Source of the DNA: JALGVA01 sp964617715
GTDB lineage: Bacteria; Armatimonadota; Zipacnadia; Zipacnadales; UBA5352
Direction: 5' to 3'
Assembly (NCBI GenBank): GCA_964617715.1
Contig: CAZTZN010000037.1
Coordinates: 1-30,291, forward strand
Length of the DNA stretch: 30,291 nucleotides
The position numbers were made by a program, and so were the translations under genes. Shown piece after piece: positions 1 to 6,238 of the stretch. Each line of letters opens with the position of its first letter. The first letter of the stretch is position 1. A model generated the notes under the pieces. The model had not been told where the DNA came from, searched no databases, and was given only the letters and a program-made list of their open reading frames with translations.

Positions 1-262
1 GCGATGGGGCGCAGGGCCGACGGCCAACGGCGCGCGGGTCCCGCGCGGGGGCGGGATGTCACGGACAGGACGAAACACGCCTTCGTGGCGGCGTCGTCTC
101 CGTGCCGCCGACACTCCTGTTGGCGGATGCCGTCCGCGAACAGGGCGGCGCCTGTGGCAGGGGATGCGCAGGTCCGCGGTGAATTGCACCGCTGCAGTGA
201 ACAACACGGTCCGATGGGGCGTCACAGGCGCATCAGGCGACCGCGGGCGAGGAGGCACTCCG
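1..262. other. Leading intergenic stretch, no supported gene
   Basis: No recognisable protein is encoded before the TusA start. The open frames here are arginine-rich translations typical of non-coding high-GC DNA. The stretch holds a GC-rich perfect inverted repeat (31-47) and, just before the first gene, a strong Shine-Dalgarno sequence (249-255). I could not identify a convincing promoter: TTGCAC at 184-189 has no acceptable -10 partner. Confidence 0.5.
31..47. repeat. Perfect 8-bp GC inverted repeat with 1-nt centre
   Basis: CGCGCGGG (31-38), one T, then CCCGCGCG (40-47) form a perfect inverted repeat. In RNA it would fold as a short GC hairpin with a few central bases unpaired. It may belong to the 3' end of an upstream transcription unit, but there is no U-tract, and such repeats arise easily at this base composition. 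Confidence 0.35.
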
Positions 263-487
263 ATGGCCGATGAGACACTTGACTGCACGGGGCTCGCGTG
301 CCCGATGCCGATCGTGAAACTGACCAGGCTGGCGAAGACCCTGTCCGCCGGTGACACCATAACCGTGACGGCTGACGACCCGGGCTTCGAGCCGGACGTG
401 CAGGCGTGGGTCGAGGCGCAGGGGTATGAGCTGACCTCGCTGACCGAGGAGGACGGCCTCTTCACCGCCGTCATCACGCTCAAGTAG
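263..487 (+). CDS. tusA: TusA-family sulfur carrier protein
   Basis: A 74-residue cytoplasmic sulfurtransferase carrier of the TusA/SirA/YedF family. The hallmark CPxP motif is present as CPMP at residues 13-16. The cysteine is the persulfide-carrying residue in characterised members. The length is typical (about 75-80 residues). The start was chosen at 263 because GAGGAGG lies at 249-255, 7 nt upstream, and because the longer in-frame extension does not resemble TusA. It is first of five closely spaced genes for TusA, DsrE2-like and DsrE/F/H-like proteins. This suggests that it passes sulfane sulfur to the downstream proteins, for tRNA 2-thiouridine synthesis or for sulfur trafficking. The family assignment is firm; the final sulfur acceptor is inference. 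Confidence 0.93.
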   Translation: MADETLDCTGLACPMPIVKLTRLAKTLSAGDTITVTADDPGFEPDVQAWVEAQGYELTSLTEEDGLFTAVITLK

Positions 488-503
488 GGGCTGGAGGATG
501 ACC

Positions 504-998
504 ATGGGCAACGAGGAAGCGAAGAGCGCCACCATCATCATGTTCTCGGGTGCGCTGGACAAGGTGATGGCAGGCTTCATCATCGCCACGACCGCGGCCG
601 CCATGGGCATGGACGTGACCATGTTCTTCACCTTCTGGGGCCTGAGCGCGCTCAAGAAGGGTGGTCCGGCCGAAGGCAAGTGCGAGCGCAACTGGATGCA
701 GAAGATGCTCGGGATGATGCTGCCCAGGCGCGCGGCCAGCCTGCCGTTGTCGCAGCTCAATATGGCCGGCATGGGGGCGGGCATGCTCAAGAAGATCATG
801 AGCCAGAAGAATCTTGCCAGCCTCCCCGAGCTGATCGAGACCGCCCGGGAGATGGATGTGCGCATGATCGCGTGCCAGATGTCCATGGATGCGATGGGCA
901 TCTGCCGCGAGGAGCTGATCGACGGGGTCGAGGTTGCCGGCGCCGCCACCTACGTCGGCGAGGCGAAGGACTCGACGATCAACCTGTTCATCTCGTAG
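504..998 (+). CDS. DsrE2-like (DsrE/DsrF/DrsH-like family) protein
   Basis: A protein of about 164 residues of the DrsE_2 family, which accompanies TusA in sulfur-transfer gene sets. A hydrophobic N-terminal half (residues 9-50, rich in Ala, Ile and Met) fits the membrane-associated character of some relatives. The family-like block ACQMSMDAMGIC carries Cys124 and Cys134, and the first is the likely persulfide-binding cysteine. Two in-frame ATGs are possible, 498 and 504. GGAGG at 493-497 touches the first but is 6 nt from the second, so 504 is preferred. The gap to tusA is 16 nt, consistent with one operon. In sulfur oxidisers such proteins act in rhd-tusA-dsrE2 relays, but no rhodanese gene is seen here. 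The role in this organism is inferred from context. Confidence 0.88.
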   Translation: MGNEEAKSATIIMFSGALDKVMAGFIIATTAAAMGMDVTMFFTFWGLSALKKGGPAEGKCERNWMQKMLGMMLPRRAASLPLSQLNMAGMGAGMLKKIMSQKNLASLPELIETAREMDVRMIACQMSMDAMGICREELIDGVEVAGAATYVGEAKDSTINLFIS

Positions 999-1036
999 CT
1001 CATGCCTGCACACCCTGCAGGCAACCGGAGGGCGCC

Positions 1037-1387
1037 ATGCGATTCGTGTTCATCGTGCGAGCCGGGCCCTACGCCTTCCAACACACGCAGACGGTGATCG
1101 ACCTCACCGACGCGGCGCTGGCGGCCGGGCATGAGGTGGGCATCTTCCTGGCCGAGGACGCCGTCGTGGCCATGAACGCCGGCTGCAAGACCGGCGACAG
1201 CGCCAACCTGACCCGGGAGCTGGTGGCGCTGGCCGAGCGCGGCGTGGACATCCAGGGCTGTGGCGCCTGCTGCCTGTTCCGCGGGCAGAGCCGCTCGGAC
1301 CTCGCCGAAGGCATGAGGATGGCGGGCATGGCCACGCTGGCGAAGATGGTGAACGAGGCCGACCGCGTCCTGTCGTTCGGCTACTGA
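1037..1387 (+). CDS. DsrE/TusD-like sulfur relay protein
   Basis: A 116-residue DsrE-fold protein. The N terminus (MRFVFIVRAGPY) is the typical first beta strand and loop of the DsrE/TusD family. The segment GCGACCLFRG carries Cys75, Cys78 and Cys79, and Cys78 matches the known sulfur-accepting cysteine position of TusD/DsrE. The start at 1037 is placed by protein homology; a GGAG-type sequence (1027-1030) lies upstream. It follows the DsrE2-like gene by 38 nt and precedes two further DsrE-fold genes. Together these would form a DsrEFH/TusBCD-type hexamer that takes sulfur from TusA. The family is clear. Assignment to TusD rather than another DsrE paralogue rests on order and the cysteine. 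Confidence 0.85.
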   Translation: MRFVFIVRAGPYAFQHTQTVIDLTDAALAAGHEVGIFLAEDAVVAMNAGCKTGDSANLTRELVALAERGVDIQGCGACCLFRGQSRSDLAEGMRMAGMATLAKMVNEADRVLSFGY

Positions 1388-1462
1388 AGAGCGTGTCTGC
1401 CCTTGTCGTTCGGCTCGTGACTCATCGCTCGCAGCTCGTGGCTGTCTCAACGGAGACCACCA
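1388..1462 (+). repeat. Operon spacer with short direct repeats
   Basis: This 75-nt spacer is the largest gap in the sulfur-relay cluster. The 12-mer TGTCGTTCGGCT at the end of the preceding gene (1371-1382) is repeated exactly at 1404-1415, and GCTCGTG occurs at 1413-1419 and 1434-1440. It looks like a slipped duplication of the gene end followed by a CTCGT-rich low-complexity spacer. A GGAG at 1452-1455 serves the next gene. Confidence 0.5.
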
Positions 1463-1816
1463 GTGAAGCAGATACTGTTCATCGTGAGGACCGCGCCCTA
1501 CGGCTCGGCGGCCATCCCCGAGAGTGTGCGTTCGTGCCTCGGCTTTGCGACCATGCCGGTCGAGGTGCACTACCTACTGACCGGCGACGGCGCGTGGGCG
1601 CTGCAGCCCGGCCAGGATCCGAGCGGCATCGGCGCGCAGGACGCGTCGGGGATGATCGCCGACCTCGCCGACCTCGATGTCCGCCTCTATGTCGAGAAGG
1701 AAGCGCTGGAGGCGCGCGGGCTGTCGCTCGAAGGCCTCGACGCCGAGGTCGCGCCGCTCGATGGTGAGCAGATCGCGGACCTGATCGCCAGCGCAGACGC
1801 GGTTATCACTTACTGA
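1463..1816 (+). CDS. DsrF/TusC-like sulfur relay protein
   Basis: A 117-residue DsrE-fold protein with a GTG start. GGAG at 1452-1455 lies 7 nt upstream and there is no nearby ATG in frame. The opening MKQILFIVRTAPYGS is almost the same beta-strand/loop as in the preceding DsrE-like protein, so the two are probably paralogues. Its position between the DsrE-like and DsrH-like genes is the standard place for DsrF/TusC. The only cysteine (Cys25) is not at a position I recognise as catalytic, which fits a structural subunit of a DsrEFH/TusBCD complex. It is separated by 12 nt from the next gene. The family is fairly sure; the exact orthology is less so. Confidence 0.82.
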   Translation: MKQILFIVRTAPYGSAAIPESVRSCLGFATMPVEVHYLLTGDGAWALQPGQDPSGIGAQDASGMIADLADLDVRLYVEKEALEARGLSLEGLDAEVAPLDGEQIADLIASADAVITY

Positions 1817-1828
1817 GGAGCCCGCGGC

Positions 1829-2122
1829 ATGTCCACGCTCTTCGTGCTCAGCCATGCGCCGCACAGCGATCCGGCCGAGGCCCACAAGCTGGCCTTCGCG
1901 CGCCCGGGCGACGCGATCCTTCTGATCGAGGACGCCGTCTACGGCGCAGCCGCAATGCCCACGCCGCTGTCGGAGGCGCTCACCGCCGCCGCCGCGCGCG
2001 AGATCGGTGTACATGTGCTCAAGGCCGACCTGGTCGCGCGCGGCCTCTGCAGCGACCTGCCGACGGTGGACTACGCGGGCTTCGTCGAGCTGCTCGCCGC
2101 CCATCAGCGGGCGGTGCACTGA
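1829..2122 (+). CDS. DsrH/TusB-like protein
   Basis: A 97-residue protein beginning MSTLFVLSHAPHSD, typical of the DsrH/TusB family, the smallest subunit of the DsrEFH (TusBCD) sulfurtransferase. The start at 1829 is supported by GAGGAG at 1815-1820, 8 nt upstream and overlapping the stop region of the preceding gene. The conserved Cys near position 20 that carries persulfide in characterised DsrH proteins is absent, since residues 15-25 hold none. The only cysteine is near residue 73. The protein may therefore be structural, or may use a different cysteine. It closes the five-gene sulfur cluster. Confidence 0.8.
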   Translation: MSTLFVLSHAPHSDPAEAHKLAFARPGDAILLIEDAVYGAAAMPTPLSEALTAAAAREIGVHVLKADLVARGLCSDLPTVDYAGFVELLAAHQRAVH

Positions 2123-2180
2123 CCCCATGCCGTCCCCGCCGGGCGCGAACCGAACACCCCGACAGCAGGAGGAACTGCGC

Positions 2181-3524
2181 ATGCGTCTGCTCAGACTGAC
2201 TCTAATCGGTGCTGCGCTCATAGCCATCGCCCTGACCGTGTCGCTGCTCGGTCCGAAGCTCCCCGGCCCGACGATGGATCCGTCGTACGCCGCCGAGGAA
2301 GCCACGCCTCCCGCGCAGCCGACGGTCGAGGTCGTGCAGGATCGCGAGGACGGGCTGTACCACGTGGGCGAGGCGGCGACCTTCACCGTGCGCCTGCTCG
2401 TGGGGGATCAGCCGCAGGAGGGCACCGTCAGCTACACGCTCAGCCTCGACGGCGCCACGGTGCTCGAGACCGGCGAGGTGCCGGTGGGCGCCACGCCGGG
2501 CATCATCTCCGGGACGCTGGAGGAGCCCGGCATTCTGCGCTGCACGGTCGCGGCCACGGTCGGCGACACCCGCGTCTCCGGCCTGGCCGCCGCGGCCTTC
2601 GACCCCGAGCAGATTGAGCCGACCACGCCGGACCCGGAGGACTTCGACGAGTTCTGGGCGGCGCAGAAGGCGCTGCTGGCCGAGGTCCCGATGGACGCGC
2701 AGCTTGAGGAGCGCGACGCCCCGCAGGGCGTGGGCGCGTTGTTCAAGGTCAGCCTGGCGAACGTTGATGGCCGTCGAGTCTACGGCTGGCTGGCGCTGCC
2801 CGAGGGCGGCGGGCCGGCGCCGGGACTGATGACCTTTACGGCGGCGGGCGTGAGCGGGATCAGCGCGAGCGCCGCGGTGGCCGGCGCCACGCAGGGCTTC
2901 GTGTCAATGCACATCATCCACCACAACTTCGACGTGGAGACGCCACCGGAGGTGACCGCCGCCCTCAAGGCGGGGGAGCTGGCCACCTATTACAGGGATG
3001 GTCGCGAGAGCCGCGACACCTACTACTTCCGCCACGTCTTCCTGGGCTGCGTGCGCGCCATCGATCTGCTGACCTCGCGCCCGGAGTGGGATGGCGAGCA
3101 CCTGACCGTGACCGGCTCCAGCCAGGCGGGCGGGCTGTCGCTGGTGCTGGCGGGCCTCGACGAGCGCGTGACCGCGCTGGCGGCGAATGTGCCCGGGCTG
3201 TGCGATCACACCGGCCTGCAGCACGGCCGCGCCAGCGGCTGGCCGCGGCTGATCCCGGCCGACGACCCCTTCGGCCCGGTGGCGCAGGTGGCGCCCTACT
3301 TCGACGCGGTGAACTTCGCCCGACGCTTCGACGGCCCGGCGTGGGTGACCGTGGGCCTGATCGACAACACCTGCCGGCCGACCAGCGTCTACTCGGCCTA
3401 CAACGTGCTGAGCGGCCCGAAGACCATGCTGGTGTTCCCGCGCATGGGTCACGCGGTGCCGCGCGAGTACCGCACCGAGCGCATGGCGTGGATCAAGCAG
3501 CACTCCGGGATGGGTGCGGGGTAG
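2181..3524 (+). CDS. Exported CE7-type acetyl esterase (AXE1 family)
   Basis: A 447-residue alpha/beta hydrolase resembling acetylxylan/cephalosporin-C acetyl esterases (CE7, AXE1). A signal anchor or signal peptide spans about residues 4-25, followed by an Ig-like beta domain (about 40-130) and the hydrolase domain (about 140-447). The putative triad is Ser314 in GSSQAGG, Asp395 in GLIDNTCRPTS and His424 in MGHAV. CE7 enzymes usually have GxSQG at the nucleophile, so Ala316 is a variant. The start at 2181 is supported by GGAGGA at 2168-2173. It lies 58 nt after the DsrH-like gene and may be read through from it, but functionally it belongs with the glycan genes downstream. It probably removes acetyl groups from extracellular carbohydrates. 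The family is confident; the substrate is unknown. Confidence 0.87.
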   Translation: MRLLRLTLIGAALIAIALTVSLLGPKLPGPTMDPSYAAEEATPPAQPTVEVVQDREDGLYHVGEAATFTVRLLVGDQPQEGTVSYTLSLDGATVLETGEVPVGATPGIISGTLEEPGILRCTVAATVGDTRVSGLAAAAFDPEQIEPTTPDPEDFDEFWAAQKALLAEVPMDAQLEERDAPQGVGALFKVSLANVDGRRVYGWLALPEGGGPAPGLMTFTAAGVSGISASAAVAGATQGFVSMHIIHHNFDVETPPEVTAALKAGELATYYRDGRESRDTYYFRHVFLGCVRAIDLLTSRPEWDGEHLTVTGSSQAGGLSLVLAGLDERVTALAANVPGLCDHTGLQHGRASGWPRLIPADDPFGPVAQVAPYFDAVNFARRFDGPAWVTVGLIDNTCRPTSVYSAYNVLSGPKTMLVFPRMGHAVPREYRTERMAWIKQHSGMGAG

Positions 3525-3634
3525 CCGCAGGCCGCGGCCGGTCTGCCCGCAGGCGTGGCGCAGGCTTCACCCAGCGCGCGCCCGGGACCGCCGCCGACGC
3601 GGGCGGCCGCAGTGCGTCTGCCGCGAGAGGGCCG

Positions 3635-3841
3635 ATGACGATTCACGACGGCACCGTGAGCGGCACCAACGTCAGCCTCACAACAAACACCTGGACCCCG
3701 AGTGGAGGTGTGCCTGCCGTTGAGCGCTGGGCGATGACCTTCACCATGGACCTGATGGAGGGAACCATCACCAACCTCGACACGAACTCCTACTTCGGCA
3801 GGGACTCGGACACCAACGCCATTCATCTGGTCCGATCGTAA
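3635..3841 (+). pseudogene. Small ORF or gene remnant, beta-rich
   Basis: A 68-residue reading frame that looks more protein-like than other short frames here. It is rich in Thr, Ser and Asn, with patterns such as GTVSGTNVSLTTNTW and MEGTITNLDTNSYFG that recall repeated beta strands of small secreted barrel or lipocalin-like domains. Codon use is less GC-extreme than in neighbouring genes. AGAGG at 3626-3630 lies 4 nt before the ATG, and a hairpin spans the stop codon. It has no signal peptide and no recognised family. It could be the C-terminal remnant of a larger secreted protein, or a small hypothetical protein. Confidence 0.35.
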
Positions 3842-3847
3842 GATCGG
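3832..3847 (+). terminator. Hairpin spanning the small ORF stop codon
   Basis: CCGATC (3832-3837), loop GTAA, and GATCGG (3842-3847) form a perfect 6-bp stem whose loop contains the TAA stop. There is no U-tract after it, so it is at best a weak or Rho-assisted terminator. Its position exactly at the end of the small ORF gives slight support for that ORF being, or having been, a gene. Confidence 0.35.
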
Positions 3848-4020
3848 CCGTGAGCGGGAGGCGGTATCGCGGGCCAGATGCATCAACTCCGCCAACGATA
3901 TCGCCGGCCGATACGCGGCGGCACGCGGCACGGAGCACATAGCGTCAATCAGAGAACACCCAGGCCCGGGCGAGGGCTAAGGCTCGACAGCCGAGGGCAG
4001 AAAGAGAGCGAGCGCGAGTC
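3848..4020. other. Intergenic stretch before the SUMF1-like gene
   Basis: No gene is recognised here. A short frame (about 3840-3980) reads like ordinary protein around INSANDIAGRYAAARGTEH, but it has no proper start and belongs to no family I know, so it may be decayed coding sequence. A purine-rich run (about 4000-4016, AGAAAGAGAGCGAGCG) precedes the next start and probably supplies a weak ribosome binding site. Confidence 0.35.
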
Positions 4021-4908
4021 ATGGATGCCAGCGACCGTCTCGGCGAGATGATCACCATTCCCGCCGGCAGCTTCCTGATGGGCAGCAACGACCGCGAACC
4101 GGGCGGCGGGGCAGCCTTCCCGCAGCATCGCGTGTACCTGCCGACCTTCGAGATCGGGAAGTACGAGGTCACGCGCGGGCAGTACCGCCGGTTCATCGAG
4201 GCCGGCGGCTACCAGGACCCGAGCTACTGGTCGCCGGAGGGCTGGCGATGGAAGGAGAGCGGGCCGAACGTCTACACGGGTATGCACGGCGCGGTCAGGG
4301 AGGTCCCCCGGCCGGCTGAGCTGGGGCCGCGCACCCGGCCCGAACGCTGGGAGCCCGAGCAGGAGTGGTTCGGACACGGGCATGACCACCCGCGCTTCAT
4401 CCAGACCGATGACCACCCGGTCATCTGCGTGACCTGGTACGAGGCGGAGGCTTACTGCAACTGGGCCGGCGGGCGCCTGCCCACGGAGGCGGAGTGGGAG
4501 AAGGCCGCGTGCTGGGACGAGGAGAACCAGTGTGCGCGAATCTGGCCCTGGGGCGACACCTGGGACCCGGAGCGGTGCAACAACGCCGACGACCACAACC
4601 CGGCCGGCGGCGGCTACCGGGTGAACCAGAGCGCTCCTGTGGGCAGCTATCCGGAGGGCGCCAGCCCCTACGGGTGCATGGACATGGCGGGCAATGCCTG
4701 GGAGTGGGTCGCCGACTGGGGTAAGTCCTACCCCGGCAATCCAAAGCCCTTCGACTACACCGGCGCCTTCCACTTCGTGCGCGGTGGATGCTGGGACGAC
4801 GGCGCCGACAGTTGCCGCTGCGCCCACCGAGAGTGGTACCTGCCACCATCCAGCGGCGGTGTCGGCTCCGGCGACTGCGACTACATCGGCTTCCGCGTGG
4901 CGCGCTGA
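4021..4908 (+). CDS. SUMF1/FGE-fold (sulfatase-modifying-factor-like) protein
   Basis: A 295-residue protein covering the full formylglycine-generating-enzyme-like fold. ITIPAGSFLMGS is at the N terminus. VTWYEAEAYCNWAGGRLPTEAEWE is represented in the middle (about residues 138-160), followed by PWGD, MAGNAWEWVADW and a C-terminal GFRVAR. In true FGEs the active site has two cysteines five residues apart after GGS. Here the segment reads RGGCWDDGADSCRC (residues 254-267): the first position is Asp and only Cys265 matches. It is therefore more likely a member of the broad SUMF1 superfamily with another role than a sulfatase activator, and no sulfatase is encoded in the window. No signal peptide is visible. 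It is convergent with the MFS gene, and the stop codons of both lie in one inverted repeat. Confidence 0.88.
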   Translation: MDASDRLGEMITIPAGSFLMGSNDREPGGGAAFPQHRVYLPTFEIGKYEVTRGQYRRFIEAGGYQDPSYWSPEGWRWKESGPNVYTGMHGAVREVPRPAELGPRTRPERWEPEQEWFGHGHDHPRFIQTDDHPVICVTWYEAEAYCNWAGGRLPTEAEWEKAACWDEENQCARIWPWGDTWDPERCNNADDHNPAGGGYRVNQSAPVGSYPEGASPYGCMDMAGNAWEWVADWGKSYPGNPKPFDYTGAFHFVRGGCWDDGADSCRCAHREWYLPPSSGGVGSGDCDYIGFRVAR

Positions 4909-4921
4909 GGGCGAGCCCTCA
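4906..4921. terminator. Inverted repeat containing both convergent stop codons
   Basis: TGAGGGC (4906-4912), GA, and GCCCTCA (4915-4921) form a perfect 7-bp inverted repeat. The left TGA is the stop of the SUMF1-like gene and the right TCA is the stop, on the minus strand, of the MFS gene. The hairpin could end transcription from both sides. It has no U-tract, so termination is inferred from position only. Confidence 0.45.
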
Positions 4922-6175
4922 CTCCGCCGCCCGGGGCTCCTCACGCACGGTGGTGGGGCGCAGCAGCGCGGAGCCGATGGCGCCGAGAAAGGCCACCGCC
5001 GCCGCCAGCAGCATCGCGGGCAGCAGCGAGCCCGAGGCGTCGGCCATGGCGCCCGCCACCGTCGGGCCGAGCGCCTGTCCGATCCCGAAGAACAGGGTGA
5101 TGAAGCCCAGCGCCGCGGGGGCCATGCGCGGGCCGAGCAGGTCGCCGCAGGCGGCGGCCATGATCGCCGGGATGCTCCACGCGGTCAGTCCGAAGAGGAC
5201 GGCCGAGACGGTGAAGCCGGGCGCCTGCGGCCACAGGGCGAAGAGGGCGTAGGCGGTGCCCTGCAGCACGTAGACGATGACGAGCGCGCCCTTGCGGCCG
5301 ATGACGTCAGAGACGCTGCCCCAGATCAGCCCGCACAGCAGGCTAAACCAGCCCATGGTCATGAACAGGTTGCCGGCCGCCTGCGGGGTGTAGCCGCCCT
5401 CGGCGATCAGGGCCTTGGCGAAGAACGTCATGTATATGATGTACGAGAAGCCGAAGGCGACGTAGACCAGCCCCAGATGCCAGACCGCGGAGGCGCGGTA
5501 GACCTCGCCCCAGTGCAGGCCGCTCCACTTCGGACGGCGCGCGGCCTCATCTGCGGTCTCGCCGACCGGAAGCAGGCCCACGTCGGCCGGCCGGTTGCGC
5601 AATACCGCGCCCGCCAGCAGCGCCAGCAGCAGGGTCACTCCCCCGAAACCGTACCAGCACACCCGCCAGCCGTCGTCGCCGAAGGCCGCCAGCACGCGCG
5701 GCACGGTGGGCCCCAGCGCGATGAGCGCCACCGACGATCCCGCGACGCCGATGCCGGTTGCCAACCCTCGCCGCCGGACCGAGAACCAGGCCGCCAGCAG
5801 CCCCATCACCGGCACATTGCTGGCGCCGCTGCCCACGCCGGTGACCGCACGCCAGATGGCCGCGCCAGCAAAGCTGGTGGTCAGGCCGGTGAAGAGCATG
5901 CTCACGCCCGCGACCGCCAGGCCGGCGGCGATCACCACGCGCGGGCCGAAGCGCGACGCCAGCGCGCCGCCGATGAGCGCCAGCGCCAGATAGCCGATGA
6001 GATTGGCGGTCGCCAGCCCGCCCGCGCCGGTGTTGCCCAGATGAAGGCCCTTCTGCATCGCCGGCAGCACCAGCGAGTAGCCGAAGCGCGCCAGCCCCAG
6101 CGATCCGAAGACCACCAGCGTGCCGACGATGAGCACGACCCAGCCGTAGTGCAGGCCTCGCGGACCGTCGTACAT
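4919..6175 (-). CDS. MFS transporter, YbfB/YjiJ-like
   Basis: A 418-residue major facilitator superfamily protein with about 12 hydrophobic helices and a long loop in the middle (about residues 205-230). The opening (HYGWVVLIVGTLVVFGSLGLARFGYSLVLP, residues 9-38) and the LATANLIGYLALALIGG region resemble YbfB/YjiJ-type MFS permeases. RRRG (residues 134-137) and VSDVIGRKG (about 287-295) fit the cytoplasmic loops after helices 4 and 8. The start at 6175 has GAGGAGG 6 nt upstream. It lies 63 nt downstream of the DUF4838 gene on the same strand and is probably co-transcribed, so it may import a product of the secreted enzymes. The substrate cannot be predicted. Confidence 0.9.
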   Translation of the reverse strand: MYDGPRGLHYGWVVLIVGTLVVFGSLGLARFGYSLVLPAMQKGLHLGNTGAGGLATANLIGYLALALIGGALASRFGPRVVIAAGLAVAGVSMLFTGLTTSFAGAAIWRAVTGVGSGASNVPVMGLLAAWFSVRRRGLATGIGVAGSSVALIALGPTVPRVLAAFGDDGWRVCWYGFGGVTLLLALLAGAVLRNRPADVGLLPVGETADEAARRPKWSGLHWGEVYRASAVWHLGLVYVAFGFSYIIYMTFFAKALIAEGGYTPQAAGNLFMTMGWFSLLCGLIWGSVSDVIGRKGALVIVYVLQGTAYALFALWPQAPGFTVSAVLFGLTAWSIPAIMAAACGDLLGPRMAPAALGFITLFFGIGQALGPTVAGAMADASGSLLPAMLLAAAVAFLGAIGSALLRPTTVREEPRAAE

Positions 6176-6238
6176 GGTCGCCTCCTCGCGCCGATTGTGG
6201 CGGGGAGAGTTCGCCGAGCGGTGGTGAGGGCCTGCCTG

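Noticed and set aside
184..212. Possible sigma-70 promoter before tusA
   Set aside because: A TTGCAC -35-like hexamer is present, but the spaced -10 position is CGGTCC, which is not acceptable.
1..273. 89-codon open frame at the window start
   Set aside because: Its product is Arg-rich with no family, and it overlaps the TusA ribosome site and start.
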